From the NCBI RefSeq assembly GCF_037325665.1, contig NC_090258.1, positions 34,511,129 to 34,575,128 of the forward strand: a stretch of 64,000 nt of DNA, given 5' to 3'. Position numbers and translations under genes: made by a program. Shown here piece by piece: positions 11,283-23,242 of the stretch. The notes beneath the pieces were generated by a model. That model had not been told where the DNA came from and ran no database searches. It was given only the letters and a program-made list of their open reading frames with translations. Source of the DNA: Littorina saxatilis. Taxonomy: Eukaryota; Mollusca; Gastropoda; Littorinimorpha; Littorinidae. The first letter of the stretch is position 1, and each line of letters begins with the position of its first letter.

Positions 11283-12078
11283 AAGTGGACACGATGTCCT
11301 GCTGTTTTGTTTTTTATCTTGGCTAGGACATTTGGAATGATCTTTTGCTGAGTGCTTATTTTCTCTCCCTTGCATTATCGTGCTCAATGAAAATAGAGAT
11401 GATCTTTTGCTGTTTTTGTTTATCTTTCACTGTATATGTTCCACTTTTGCTTTTTACTTTTAGTGCTTCTCTCTCTCTCGCTCTCTCTGTGTTGCTCTCT
11501 CTCTTGCTTGCATCATCACAAATCAAGACAGCCACCGTGTTCGCTTGATTGTAAACACCATCTCAATAGTCTTCTCTCCTTATTTTTTTTGTCCCATCAT
11601 CAAACGCCCAGGAATTAATGGCATCACCACTAGCTAGTCTTGCAAAAACCTAGCTGAGTTCACTCTGCCAGGGTTTCTTATTTCACATAATCAGAATATT
11701 GCAGAGTTACTTCATCACAAGAAGGGGGGAGGGGGGGGGGGGTATTCCTGAAAATTTGCCCAGCTGGGGGAGAACCATGCATGTGCTGTGTTAGATTGGT
11801 TGAAATTTGAGATTTCAACCAATTCAACCTCTTTTGGGGGGTCTCATTCAGTTGGACACTTTCTCACATATACGACCCCAGATCTCACTGAGGTAGCAGT
11901 CCCCCTTTGAACAAAAAGTCAAGCCCCCTCCTGCTTTTTTGCAGTTTGGCGACTACTGATATTTTTATTGCTTCTGATATTTTTGTTGTTATTTTTTTAA
12001 TGAGCTTCTTTAAACAAACAATTTATTGTGATTTTATTAAGTAGATTCATTGTTAACACGTGTGTAGTTGTACATTAA
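11283..12078 (+). other. GRHPR 3' UTR / downstream sequence
   Basis: No gene was seen. It holds (CT)n-rich sequence at 11470-11505, a G run at 11733-11741 and a short hairpin GGTTGAAATTTGAGATTTCAAC at about 11799-11821. Confidence 0.4.
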
Positions 12079-12885
12079 AACAAGTTGCGTAAGGCGAAAT
12101 TACTACATTTAGTCAAGCTGTGGAACTCACAGAATGAAACTGAACGTAGTCCGCCGCTAGTGAAAGTGACGAGCCTGTTTGGCGCGGTAGCGGTTGCGCT
12201 GTGCTTCATAGCACGCTTTAATGTACCTCTCTTCGTTTTAACTTTCTGAGCGTGTTTTTAATCCAAACATATCATATCTATATGTTTTTGGAATCAGGAA
12301 CAGACAAGGAATAAGATGAAAGTGTTTTTAAATTGATTTCAAAAATTTAATTTTGATCATAATTTTTATATTTTTAATTTTCAGAGCTTGTTTTTAATCC
12401 AAATATAACATATTTATATGTTTTTGGAATCAGGAAATGATGAAGAATAAGATGAACGTAAATTTGGATCGTTTTATAAAAAACTATTTTTTTTTACAAT
12501 TTTCAGATTTGTAATGACCAAAGTCATTAATTAATTTTTAAGCCACCAAGCTGAAATGCAATACCGAAGTCCGGCCTTCGTCGAAGATTGCTTGGCCAAA
12601 ATTTCAATCAATTTGATAGAAAAATGAGGGTGTGACAGTGCCGCCTCAACTTTTACAAAAAGCCGGATATGACGTCATCAAGGACATTTATCGAAAAAAA
12701 GAAAAAAACGTCCGGGGATATCATTCCCAGGAACTCTCATGTAAAATTTCATAAAGATCGGTCCAGTAGTTTAGTCTGAATCGCTCTACACACACGCACA
12801 GACACACACACACACACATACACCACGACCCTCGTCTCGATTCCCCCTCTATGTTAAAACATTTAGTCAAAACTTGACTAAATGT
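12079..12885 (-). repeat. Family A repeat, reverse copy
   Basis: It starts CAAGTTGCGTAAGGCGAAAT and ends TTAGTCAAAACTTGACTAAA. It is inverted relative to the copy at 9501-10532, so the pair flanks GRHPR exon 5. Confidence 0.85.
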
Positions 12886-12957
12886 AAAAATGATGTTGAA
12901 TGATGAAGCCAAACAAATTGATTAGTGAAGATGTAACCACTAGAAGGGTACTAATGC

Positions 12958-12963
12958 AATAAA
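12958..12963 (+). promoter_or_regulatory. Candidate GRHPR poly(A) signal
   Basis: This is a canonical AATAAA about 1.7 kb after the GRHPR stop and before the convergent gene's stop at 13445. If it is used, the 3' UTR contains an antisense copy of family A (12079-12885). ATTAAA near 12072 is an alternative. Confidence 0.35.
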
Positions 12964-13122
12964 CAGAAAACAAAGCTTTTGTCCACGGAGTTGCTTGTAT
13001 TCTTTCATGTTATAGGACGTCACAATATCAGTCAAGCCACCAACCTGTCGAATGCATGAGTAAATATCTCTCTATTTCTCTCTATTTCTTTCTCTCTCTT
13101 TTTCTTGAAGCAAATCCAGCGC

Positions 13123-13155
13123 CAGCCACCCCCCCCCCCCCCCCCCCCCCCCCCC
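13123..13155. repeat. Poly-C run
   Basis: About 32 C residues followed by (TC)n, between the convergent genes. Confidence 0.9.
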
Positions 13156-13444
13156 TCTCTCTCTCTCACACATTCTCATGCACGCATGCTCTCACGTACA
13201 CACACACACACACACAAACAAACCCTGCGCACATTCATGTGATTACACTGTTGCACATATATTAGTTAAAGCCAGCTCTCCGATTTCAATATCTTCAACA
13301 TAATATAAAATTCTTTCAATTGTTTCATACGTCAATCCATTCTGGCTTTCCAAATAGACTCTAAATCATTTGGTACAGAAAGAAAAACCACTTAGATCCG
13401 TACAGCTCTCTGCAGAAGTGAACAGCCATTAAAACAGCATTCTG

Positions 13445-13670
13445 TTATGATGAGTGACCTAGTGACTGGTGAAAGGTCAAAGTGACTTGACACACTGGTT
13501 GTCCCCCTTCCTTCTCCATGGAACAGACAACAGTTCGCGGCACATCCTCTTGAGGGCGCCACAGTCTCACGTGCAGCTCGTCCCCTTCGTTGCTTTCCCC
13601 TAGGTATGCGACCTTGACCTCTGACACTCCGGCCTTCACGTTTGCTTCTGTCAGACTGCTGCCGAGATAC
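13445..13670 (-). CDS. Thioesterase A terminal exon
   Basis: Acceptor TCAATTTCAG. It completes a glycine codon and encodes YLGSSLTEANVKAGVSEVKV, LHVRLWRPQEDVPRTVVCSM and a TAA-terminated tail. The paralog encodes the equivalent region without an intron at this point. Confidence 0.87.
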
Positions 13671-16600
13671 CTGAAATTGAGATTGATGGCGTGAGAGATT
13701 GAGTTTCAACCCTCTCTACTTGCCTGTCTTAAGCACCAGATGCTGAAGAAACACATACACACTGTGATACACACACACACACATATACACATACCAATGT
13801 GACCTTCACACAGTGATTTGGCTGGGTACGTGTTAGTTTTTCATATCATTTCAACCCATTTGGCTACAAACCTACAAACTACAGTGGTACCTGTGATGAA
13901 AGGACACCCTAGGGACCAGCCAAAAGTGGCCCTACACAACAGGTGGCCTTGTCATGACAGGCATATTTTTTGTCAAGACAATAGACAAAGAAAGCGAGGC
14001 GCCTGATGTCAGGTCGCGTTTTAGCAGGCTGCTGAGTTTGGAAGTGTTTTGAAGTGTTTAGTGTGCTTCTAACCCTACTGTTTCGGCCTGCAGAACCTCC
14101 GAGAGGTTCATTGACAGCCCAGGAGCTGCAAAAGGCTGTCTTTTGCTCCACCTGTTAAGGTATTGTTACATTTTTTCTTTATTTTTCTCCGATACAACTG
14201 ACCACTGAGTGACCGCTCGTTCAACATGGCGGCCGCGGTACGGTTAACCACAACTGTCCTTCCTGTTTTTGTCATGAACAAGAACCTACCAACCTTCAGT
14301 GACAAACTTTATACTGTAAACGAGATCTGCTCAGCTTGTGAGAAAAAAACTGGACATGACTCGATCCTCGGCGCTCAAAAAATAGGGGCGTTATGGAGGA
14401 TTTATCCAAAACAAAGCGACGCTCGTGTCAAGCTCCTCATCGAAGGGTTTTCTCTGAGAGGAGTATCGGTAACAGTTTGTGACAAAAACCCTTTTGTTGT
14501 CATGACACGAAATGGCGAAAGAGAGATCAAAACGACGAAAGTTACAGCTAGTCGGCAACCTGCATGCCCATCTCTTTGAGCAACCAGGACATCAACGCTA
14601 TGTTGACAAAGCTCGGGGTGAAGCCTCGCTCAGAGCTATTAATGGAACGGGCGAGAGACGAGAATGGTGGACTTACCCGCTGGTTGACAGGCAGACGATT
14701 CATGTACGTTGAAGTTCCAGATCGCCCTCTGACAGAGAGGGTATCCCTTGGTGTCTTCACTGCCTCCATCTTCCATCAGGAGCAGAAGGCTGCCAGGAAC
14801 CCTCACAACACGCCTTGTGGCCGGTGTTTACAACTAGGTCACGACACGCCCACCTGCCCTAATGACGTCTTCTGCCGGGAGTGTGGGAATCCCGGCCACA
14901 AGAGGGGAGACCCAGCATGCGGACCACTTCGTGTCGACGGAACTGCAGCACAGGAACCCGTGATCGACACCGAAGTTGTGGAAGACACTGCTGCGCAGAC
15001 CAACCCTGACGGTGATGACAGCCAGCCCCCTTCTGAGGGGAATTCTGAGGGGAATTCCACTTCACAAGCCATCGCAGTACCCAAGCAAGTCCCATTACAC
15101 AACTCGACTAAGGCAAACACACGCAAAGGTCGAACACATCAGGCGACTTTACCCTTTGAAAGGTCGAGGTCGTTATCAACGAAGAGAGACAGGGAATCCC
15201 TCGACCATGAAAACAGTGCTAACAAACTGACACGCCTTGACTGTGGCGCTGCCACGAAGGCAGTGTGTGACCAAGACAGGGATGACCCTGAACGTGACAC
15301 TCAGAGAAAAGAGAACACTCCTGCCAGTGTGTGGGGCTGACTCAGCCTCGTGCACCACGACTGACCTGACGGATTCTGACCCTGCGATGCCCCACGGACT
15401 TTACGACTGACGGACGACGATTTTACTCGCAATGCTAGCTCGTGTTTGCCATGGCGGCCTTATCTATTTCATCTGTAAACATTCATGGTTTACGAAACAA
15501 AACAAAGCCAAAAACTTTTTTTTTAATTTAAGAAAACAACAAATTGATATCGTCTGTGTTCAAGAAACATACGTTTCAGAAAGTGACGTTGAGCAATGGG
15601 AAAGAGAATGGGGAGGGAAGATTTTTTATTCAACGGCAACGAATCATAGCCTTGCATGGCCAAATAATACTTGCTCGAAAGAATTTCCCATTTGAAATGC
15701 AATGTGTTGTGAAGTCGAGAAGAATACTTGAGCTTGAAGTCATGGCTAACGAAGAAAAGTTGTATGTTTTTAACGTTTACGGTCCAAACAACACGAATGA
15801 AAGAAGAAATTGTTTTGCACTTCTTGAAACATGTTTAAGGGAAAAAGCAGATTATCAGAAAATAGTTTGTGGTGATTTTAATTGTATTTTGGATAATGAT
15901 TTAGATATCATAAGTGGGGAAAAACATAACGCTTTTGATGTGAACATGTTTAATAACTTGCTGGCTGACAACGGCCTGAACGATCTGTGGCGTCTTTTTC
16001 ATGTTGATGATAAAGAGTTCACATGGTCACGAAAAACACCCTTTATTGCCAGGAGACTTGATTTTATATTAGCCTGTGATGATGTATTGAATCGGACACG
16101 TGATTGTAAGATACAGTCAGTAGCACAGACCGATCACAGGATGGTAATCATGCATTTTAATTTAACACATATTGATAGAGGCCCGTCGTATTGGAAGTTT
16201 AATGAATAGTTTACTGAATGATTGTGAATTTGTTGAAAGAATGAATGAGTTGTTAGAACAACATATGATTGAAAATGTACATTGAACCTCAGATGCACTG
16301 GGAGATTTGTAAAGTTAAAATAAGGGAATTTTGTATTAGTTTTAGTAAAAGGAAGAAAATGCAAATGATTGACCAGAAACAGAAGTTGCATAACGAATTA
16401 AATGAAATCGATATCAAGTTGTCCACTGATGTAGAAAACCAATGTTTGTTGACACAGAGAGAAAATGTTAAGCACAAATTAGAAATTTATAATATTCACG
16501 AGGCAAAAAGCGCACAGGTGAGATCTCGTGAAAAATTTATTGCAGAAGGGGAAAAAAATACCCGATATTTTTTGAATTTGGAAAAAACAAGGGCAAATGT

Positions 16601-19600
16601 TAAAGTAATGGATAGATTGTGTGACGATAATGGATACATTTTTACATCACAACAAGAAATAATGCAAGCGCAAACCGATTTTTTTCGAAAAATGTTTGGT
16701 ACGAAAATGTGTTTAGATATTCCACAATTAAAAGAGGACCAGACGAATGAGTTGGAAAAAGATATTACAATTGAAGAAATTGGTAGAGCACTTCAATCAT
16801 TAAGAAACGGCTCTGCGCCGGGCTTGGACGGCGTCACAGCCAGTTTTATGAAATTTTTCTGGTCTAAAGTGAAGGATATGGTGTTTGCCTCCTTAAGCGC
16901 ATCTTTTCAAGCTGGAGAGATGTCTCCTACACAAAAAAGGGCGATGATATCCTTAATTCACAAAGGAAAGGATCTATCACGAGATAATTTAAATAATTGG
17001 AGACCCATTTCTCTCACTAATACTGATTACAAAATATTTGCAAAATGTCTGGCACATCGCCTTGGGTCTGTTGTTTCTAGTATTATATCAGAGGACCAGG
17101 TTGGTTTCATTAAAGGTAGAAAAGCGAGTGATATTATTCGATTAATTGATGATGTAACAGATTTTATGAATTGTAATAATAAGCCAGGCATTCTCCTTGG
17201 TCTGGATTTTGCACGAGCTTTTGATTCAATATCAAAGGAATATATGATTTGGACATTTCAAAAATTTGGTTTTGGTGGAAATTTTTTAAATTGGGTAAAA
17301 GTATTAATGAATAATACCACAAGTTGTATTAGTTACGTGGGTTGGATTTCCGAGGAATTGACGTATTAACCGGGATCCGTCAGGGGTGTAATTTTTCTCC
17401 GATGGCCTTCGTCCTTGGCCTTGAACTCCTAGCCATTAAAATCCGCAGTGATCAGACCATAAAAGGACTGAATTTTCCATCATTTGATCGAGAGAGAAAT
17501 ATGGAATATGTGTTAAAACTGGCAATGTATGCAGACGACGTAACACTGTTTCTCAAAGACAAACACGACCTGTAACAGGTATTATTGATAGTAAAACAGT
17601 TCTCGTATATTTCAAATTTAAATTTGAATCAAAATAAAACCGAAGCAATGTGGTTGGGATCCATGAAGAACAGCCCAGAACAATGTTGTAATATAAAATG
17701 GACAAAACAGTTAAAGATTTTGGGTATTATATTTAGGAATGATATTGTTGCTTCTGACATTGAAGAAAACTGGTCAAAACGTTTTGATAGAATTGAAAGA
17801 ATTGTTGGAATGTGGTCAAGAAGAAATTTAAGTATTAGCGGTAAATTGTGCATAATTAAAACATTTTTGATATCCCAGTTTGTATACGTTTTTCAGGCAC
17901 TCTCTGCTCCGACAAAAGTGCTTGACAGACTGAACACTATCCTCTTTAAATTTCTGTGGAAACGTAAGTATTCAAACACTAAAGCTTTTGAGAAGGTTAA
18001 ACGAACAGTTTTGTGTGATAAATTAGAAATGGGCGGTATTAACATGATAAACATGCATGATATGCAGACATCCTTTTTGTTATGCTGGGCAGCTAGGCTA
18101 CAGCAAACAGATTTTCAAAATTGGAAATTAGTTCCAAGACATTATTATGACGTTCTTGGAAGTCGTCTGTGTTGTTTTCAATCAACTGCCACCCCGAGAC
18201 AGTTTGTAGGCCTGATGAGAATAAAATCGAAATTTTGGCAACATGTTTTAAAAAAATGGATTGAGAATAGACATTTGTTTTTTGTAGAAAAAGAACGATT
18301 TATTGATCAATGTTTGTGGAATAATGCAGGTATTGTTTTTAAAAAGAATGTTTTGTGTTTTGAAAATTGGATTAAAGCTGAGGTGAATGTTGTACGTGAT
18401 ATATGGATAGGCGGTAATATTGTCCCGTATGAACAGATTTGTACCACTGTTGGTTATAGCGCCACACGGCTTTTTGAATATAATGCTTTGCACACGGCCC
18501 TCCGCGCGCGTGCACTGCGAGAGGACACAGCCAACGGAAACGCGAGCGACGAATCTGGGCCCTGTCTACAAGACCTGTTAAAAAAACCTTCCCTCAAACA
18601 GTTCCGCGCTATTATAACAAATGCAAAAGCAAGCGTACCCTGCTCTGTAAAATTCTGGTTACATAAATATAATATTTCCATTGACGAGAAATATTGGCTC
18701 TTGGCAATTAAATGTACAAGCGAGGAAAGATTAAAGTTGCTTCAATGGAAAATATTACATAATATTTACCCCACAAACATTATACTCCACAAGATGAAGT
18801 TGAAAGAAAATAATTTGTGTAGTCTTTGTAACGAAATAGATTATATTGAGCACTTTTTTTGGAAATGTAGAAAAATGAGGTTATTTTGGGAACATGTTAT
18901 TAGATGTATTTTTGTTAATACGAAAGAAAATGTTATATTAACAGAACATGATGTATTGTTTGGTTATTTACCAGGAATGCATACCCCAACAAACAAAATT
19001 ATAAATCATATTTTGTTGATAGCAAAAATGTGTATCAGCAAGTTTAGATATGGTAGGCCTAATGATTTAAATATAATGTTTAATTGCGAATTAGGGTTGA
19101 GACGTTTGAGTATTTTGTAAATGAAAATGATTAAGTATATGTGCATATGCATATGTATGTGTGGATTCATGATTATGTTGATGTCGCAAATTTTGACACC
19201 GCAGACACAACCGCATAGATTAATACATTCTTGTCCATTTATGTATTGTAAGTATTCGCGCCAAAAGTAAATGTTAAATGTACTGTGCCACAGATTAATG
19301 TACAGTTAAACATACAGATATATACCAAGTGTGTTATATAATGTTATTGTTTATCGAAGAAGGAAAAAAATAAAATAAATAAATAAATAAATTTTAAAAA
19401 AAATTAAACATAAATAAAAATAAAAATTATCATCACCAGCAACAAAATCATGCACACGAACTGTCCAAAAAAAGAAGAAACACGAATAGCGCTACAATAA
19501 GGTCAAAGCGTAATCGAAGCTAGGAATCTAAGCATATGAAACTCGAATCCCTCCCGGCTTTCACGCTGTGATTTGTTGCAATATAAGGTCACCAATATTA

Positions 19601-22176
19601 TCAATTAAGGGCATCGCACAAATCGACGTCGGCAAAGCCATTGCTGCCGCGTACAATCTTCCATTTGAAGCGTTTGCATATAACCAGTTTTGTACCATGT
19701 CATTTTTTTTTCCCCGAACGGATACTGTCATAATCCAAGCAAGTGAGAGTCTAAGAGAAATTCTCAAATTTCAATTACGTGAAAAGGATGTAATATATTG
19801 ATTTGTAAACGAAAAAAAAAAAAAAAAAAAATATAGACAAAGAAACAATAGAAGATGTCCTTTCATGGGAGGTGTTCTCTCATCGGAGGGGCCCTACATC
19901 GTAGGTACCACTGTACATAACATTCTAAAATCATACTTACCCTTTCCGCAGGCCAGGGTACAGAGCATCCAAGGCAAATCGTATATAGCTGGTGTAGTTG
20001 GTGTGTTGGTCATCTGTGTCGCTCCAAGCCACTGTCATACGGTGGTAGGGCAGGTCGCCGATGGTGGCGTTGTCAGGTGGGGACTGTTTCGGGACGATGA
20101 GCGGTTGTTTTCGCACACACAACGGCCCGTAATGTTCCCGCCAATGGTCTGGCAGCTGGGTTGGGCGACGGGTGGTCGGGTCTATCAGTATTATCTGTTG
20201 TGGAATACAGTGTAGCCTATTTTATAGTGAGTAACGTTCATCAATCTTCAACCACACTAAAATATCATTAAATTGCATTGCATTAGGGGTGGGGAGATAA
20301 GCTGAGTCAATGTTCCAACGAGTTCATCATAAATAGCAAGGGTTCGACAAGGGGAATTTTGCTAGGCCTCTTTCACCTGAAGATAAATGCCCATCTCACC
20401 CTTACTACTAATTACCTCCCCCATTCCCTCCCCTTATTTGTTCACCCTCCTTCAACCCAATTTTGCGTCCAAACAATCCTCTCAAACAATCCTCTCAAAT
20501 GTTTTCCATTGTACCATACCGATCCAGGGTTTGCCTCCGTATCATATGCCACTTATGACCTTGTCATGAGGGCATTAAACTTAATTTGATTGATCTGTGA
20601 TTGTTTATAAAAATTAATTAGAGCTAGATTTCCTTTAAACTTACTATAAAATATGATTTCAATCCAAGGAAGGACAAAGTCTCAGTGCAGAGAGTATACA
20701 GATTTCTCTCTATGTTTTAATTGATTCTAATTCCTTATCCTTCCCATTTCTATTTTCTATGCTTAATTTTTCATTTTTCCTGAAAACTTTGAGAAATTAC
20801 TGCTGTCATTAATTGTCTTGGTAAGTCTTTAGTTTTCTGATATTGCTTGTCTCTCCCACAGTCAATTTGTTATTCAGATTTTTCACTTACCTGATTAATA
20901 ACAGTGAGCATGACGTGACCGGACGGCAGGGTGATGTCGGTGACCACGCTGAATGACGTACGTCCCACATGACCCACAGTAAGTGTCACATGCAGCGGGT
21001 ATTTATTCTCCTCTGGTTCGTAAGCACAGCTGTTGTCAACAGTAAATAAATATAGACTTGAAAGTCAATCCCACACCTGTTGTAATTTGCCAAAACAAAG
21101 TCGATTTGTAAAAACAATGCTAAATAAAAGAGCACAAATACGAATTTTTTAGTTAGAACAAAAATGCAATATTTTTCTTTTCCAATTTTGTTTTCTGACT
21201 GCTTCTATTTGTACACGTTGCTTGCAGAGGAGACGCAGCTACATAAAAAGAAATCCTTCTGTCGGTTTAACACAAAAATTGACAATGTGAACACACTCCC
21301 TTTTTCTCTAAATCTCTCTTACACAACTGTGTGCTGGTAAATCTCTTCACACTAAAACATTCTCTCAAACATCGGCATTCTTTTTAACTCATTGTCTCCC
21401 AGGTACTCATATGGCTCTATCTGACCAGGTACAGATATATCCGCTCAGACTGTTAGCTTCAGTCGCTTCCTGTAACATCCATCTAACGCCTGCATTCCAG
21501 CGTGTTGATACAGTTACTACACAGTTACTACAATCCTGAGTGACCTGCTGCAGCACAGCTGGTCTCGGCTAAATAAAACTTGGTCAACATAGGTGGGGTA
21601 GAAAGTGTTAAGCACAATACCTATTGATGTTATACTGTGATGCAGCCATGAAGGTTATATGCCCTTCCCTCAGTCTGTCGGTTTCCATAAAGCAGCGACC
21701 ATCATGACCTCTGGTTGCCATAGCGACCTGACGTGCCATCCGTGCAAGCATCACCAGACTCATTGTGGAAGGGTTGCCTGGCAACACAAGTCAAAGAGTT
21801 TTATTCAAAATACATGTGTCTAACCTTTAATTAACTAATATTTGTGTGTGTGTGTGTTTTCCTACAGTAGATATATTTGCATTCACCTATCTTCTATTTC
21901 ATCTTCTCCTCTTCTTCCGAGTGACACACACACATGCACACTTACAAACACACTCACATGTTCAGACACACACTTTTATACAGACACTCTCGCACAAACA
22001 ATATTTAACACACCTGCACACACACATGTACAGAAACACAATATTACACACCTACACACACACATGCACAGAAACACAATATTACACACCTACACACACA
22101 CATGTACAGAAACACAATATTACACACCTACACACACACATGTACAGAAACAAACATATGCACAGACAGCTGTGCG

Positions 22177-22215
<39 letters not shown>

Positions 22216-22473
22216 CAAACCTAATATAGCCTGAATGAATAGACTCGTAAAGTAGTTTGCTGAAATTCCCAACCGTTTACTGATTTAGACCCGCACACAA
22301 ACACATACAGTTCTACCAAAACTCTTGACTGAAAGTGACATACTGTATTACCAAATCTGTCAATGGCTTGAGGGGGAAGACCCGGATGAATGACTTTGGC
22401 ATGATGACACGTTGAGCTGGGATCCAGTGAAAGGTTGGTACTTGTCAGCTGTGCCATCCTCCTCTCTTGTACA
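13445..22473 (-). CDS. Double-hotdog thioesterase-like protein A (5 exons seen, 5' end missing)
   Basis: The exons, in coding order, are 22352-22473, 21621-21777, 20891-21029, 19941-20194 and 13445-13670. All are GT/AG and in phase, giving about 298 residues and a stop. Two hotdog-fold (4HBT-like) halves are visible. The first holds VGHVGRTSFSVVTDI followed by IILIDPTTRRP, a typical central-sheet strand pattern. The second begins MTVAWSDTDDQHTNY, matching the D-T-D..H-x-N signature of 4HBT enzymes, and ends VCQVTLTFHQ. The family hydrolyses acyl-CoA or acyl-ACP thioesters; the substrate here is unknown. The gene is convergent with GRHPR and paralogous to the plus-strand gene ending at 42588. 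The last intron (13671-19940) contains a full-length LINE in the opposite orientation. The first seen exon begins with the last base of a codon, so at least one upstream exon exists. Confidence 0.82.
14226..15340 (+). pseudogene. LINE ORF1 (zinc-knuckle RNA-binding protein), one frameshift
   Basis: The first part (14226 to about 14560) reads MAAAVRLTTTVLPVFVMNKN and SILGAQKIGALWRIYPKQSD, like the N-terminal region of Tx1-type ORF1 proteins. The frame then shifts near 14560, and the rest (about 14560-15340) reads ISLSNQDINAMLTKLGVKPR. Two CCHC knuckles follow, CGRCLQLGHDTPTC and CRECGNPGHKRGDPAC, then an acidic, Ser-rich tail. The protein would package LINE RNA. Confidence 0.75.
15451..19120 (+). 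pseudogene. LINE ORF2: AP endonuclease and reverse transcriptase, disrupted
   Basis: It starts MAALSISSVNIHGLRN at 15451, the usual endonuclease opening. Endonuclease motifs follow: VCVQETYV, VYGPNNTNERRN, VCGDFNCILDNDLD and TDHRMVIM. The reverse transcriptase shows NGSAPGLDGVTASF, WRPISLTNTDYKIFAKCLA, GLDFARAFDSI, GIRQGCNFSP and the catalytic YADDV. The C-terminal domain ends with the cysteine motif LCSLCNEIDYIEHFFWKC typical of L1-like ORF2. The frame changes at the T-run near 15518, near 15660, around 16205-16270, near 17345-17365 and near 17575. There is no RNase H. Confidence 0.85.
19432..19811 (+). other. Extra 3' segment of LINE, possible 3' transduction
   Basis: This segment lies between the LINE's own A-rich end and the poly(A)+TSD. 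It contains a 77-codon frame (19568-19801) with KAIAAAYNLPFEAFAYNQF, of unknown origin. Confidence 0.5.
19941..20194 (-). CDS. Thioesterase A exon spanning both hotdog halves
   Basis: Acceptor TTCCACAACAG, donor GTAAGT. It runs from IILIDPTTRRP through YHRMTVAWSDTDDQHTNY to YPGLRKG. In the paralog this stretch is split by a 5.7 kb intron just before VKIAWSDTD, so the two genes differ in intron content here. Confidence 0.87.
20891..21029 (-). CDS. Thioesterase A exon: first hotdog strands
   Basis: Acceptor GTTGACAACAG, donor GTAAGT. It encodes 46 full codons including YPLHVTLTVGHVGRTSFSVV and ends in VINQ. The paralog exon at 35850-35957 also ends in INQ. Confidence 0.85.
21621..21777 (-). 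CDS. Thioesterase A exon: helix of first hotdog
   Basis: Acceptor GTTGCCAG, donor GTATTG. It encodes NPSTMSLVMLARMARQVAM, the expected long hotdog helix, and then HITFMAASQYNIN. It matches 34946-35145 of the paralog in position and phase at its 5' side. Confidence 0.82.
21842..22216. repeat. TG/CA tracts and 38-bp CA-rich repeat
   Basis: About four units of a 38-bp sequence (GAAACACAATATTACACACC plus CA-rich spacer) lie at 22011-22155, flanked by simple CA repeats. Confidence 0.85.
22352..22473 (-). CDS. Thioesterase A, first exon seen
   Basis: Acceptor CAACCCACAG, donor GTAATA. It encodes a variable start followed by AKVIHPGLPPQAIDRFG, which aligns with ATVIHPGLSPEAISRNG of the paralog at 28263-28402. 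Both exons start with a single T completing a codon and end with one base of a glycine codon. Confidence 0.8.
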
Positions 22474-23022
22474 CTGTGGGTTGAACATAACACAGCAAAT
22501 TAGACACACATATAATAATGATAACATTTTACAGACAGGAGTTATTGCAAACATGGTTGGTACTTTTCAGCTGTGCCTTTCTTTTCTGTTCTACACTATG
22601 GGTGGAATATAACACAATGAATGGGACACGAAATTATAAAAACAGACACAAGTTGATGCAAAAAGGATAGATTAAATAATCTCTAATTGCGATAACCGAT
22701 AGATTAATCTATGCTTTTTTTTTTTTAGCTGCATGCAAAGTATTTTCACACACAAAATAACATCCAAAATTCTCCTGGTTGGGACAAGTTCACAAAATTA
22801 GAAAACAAAATGTGCACTGATTAATAATTAAGACCAAAGAATACAAAACTCCAAGTCTATGCAAGGGACATCTTAATTATAGTTATAGCCTGTGAAGATC
22901 AGACGAATTGCCACAACTACAATTACTACTACCAGAAGATTTCCTCATAAAGTCCTTTGAAATTTCTTGGTAGTTGCAGCATTCGAGAGCTATAACCATC
23001 CTATCTATCACTACGTACTAGC

Positions 23023-23242
23023 TTAACAATGTTCAACTGCTCTTGACGGACCAAACCTTTGTGGCTGGGCAGTCTGCACAGAGACATTGTGGAACTGATG
23101 TGTTGGTGGCAGGGGCAGTTCAACAATGAAACACTGGGACGGTGACACAGGATTTCCAAAGTCAAGGTCGTCCTTAAGTCTGCTCATCTGCAGCTCTTTT
23201 AGGGACCGTGATGCATCCAGCAGTTGGTCATAGTCAGGATAG
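23023..23242 (-). CDS. CaRF-like protein terminal exon
   Basis: Acceptor TTCCTCAACAG. It encodes YPDYDQLLDASRSLKELQMS, a proline-rich tail, and ends at TAA. No further domain was recognised. Confidence 0.6.

Larger units (their letters stand above)
13994..19832 (+). mobile_element. Full-length L1/Tx1-like LINE with TSDs
   Basis: ATAGACAAAGAAA flanks both ends (13981-13993, 19833-19845) and a poly(A) run (19812-19831) ends the element. ORF1 carries two CCHC zinc knuckles. ORF2 has an AP endonuclease and a reverse transcriptase. It lies in the last intron of thioesterase A, antisense to it. An A-rich stretch at 19365-19430 precedes about 380 bp of extra sequence and the true poly(A). Several frame disruptions make it inactive. 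Confidence 0.88.
13880..19915. mobile_element. TA-flanked MITE split by a LINE
   Basis: The left end TACAGTGGTACCT (13880-13892) and right end AGGTACCACTGTA (19903-19915) are exact inverses. The interior continues across the LINE: GATGAAAGGACACC ... AATAGACAAAGAAA | AACAATAGAAGATGTCC, as in the uninterrupted relative at 43745-43880. Confidence 0.75.

Noticed and set aside
15432-15695. Frame starting MLARVCHGG as the LINE ORF2 start
   Set aside because: The endonuclease opening SSVNIHGLRN begins at 15451 in another frame; the MLAR start is an out-of-frame reading that joins after the T-run.
21842-22216. Evenly spaced repeats resembling a CRISPR array
   Set aside because: CA-rich 38-bp tandem units without unique spacers in a eukaryotic intron.
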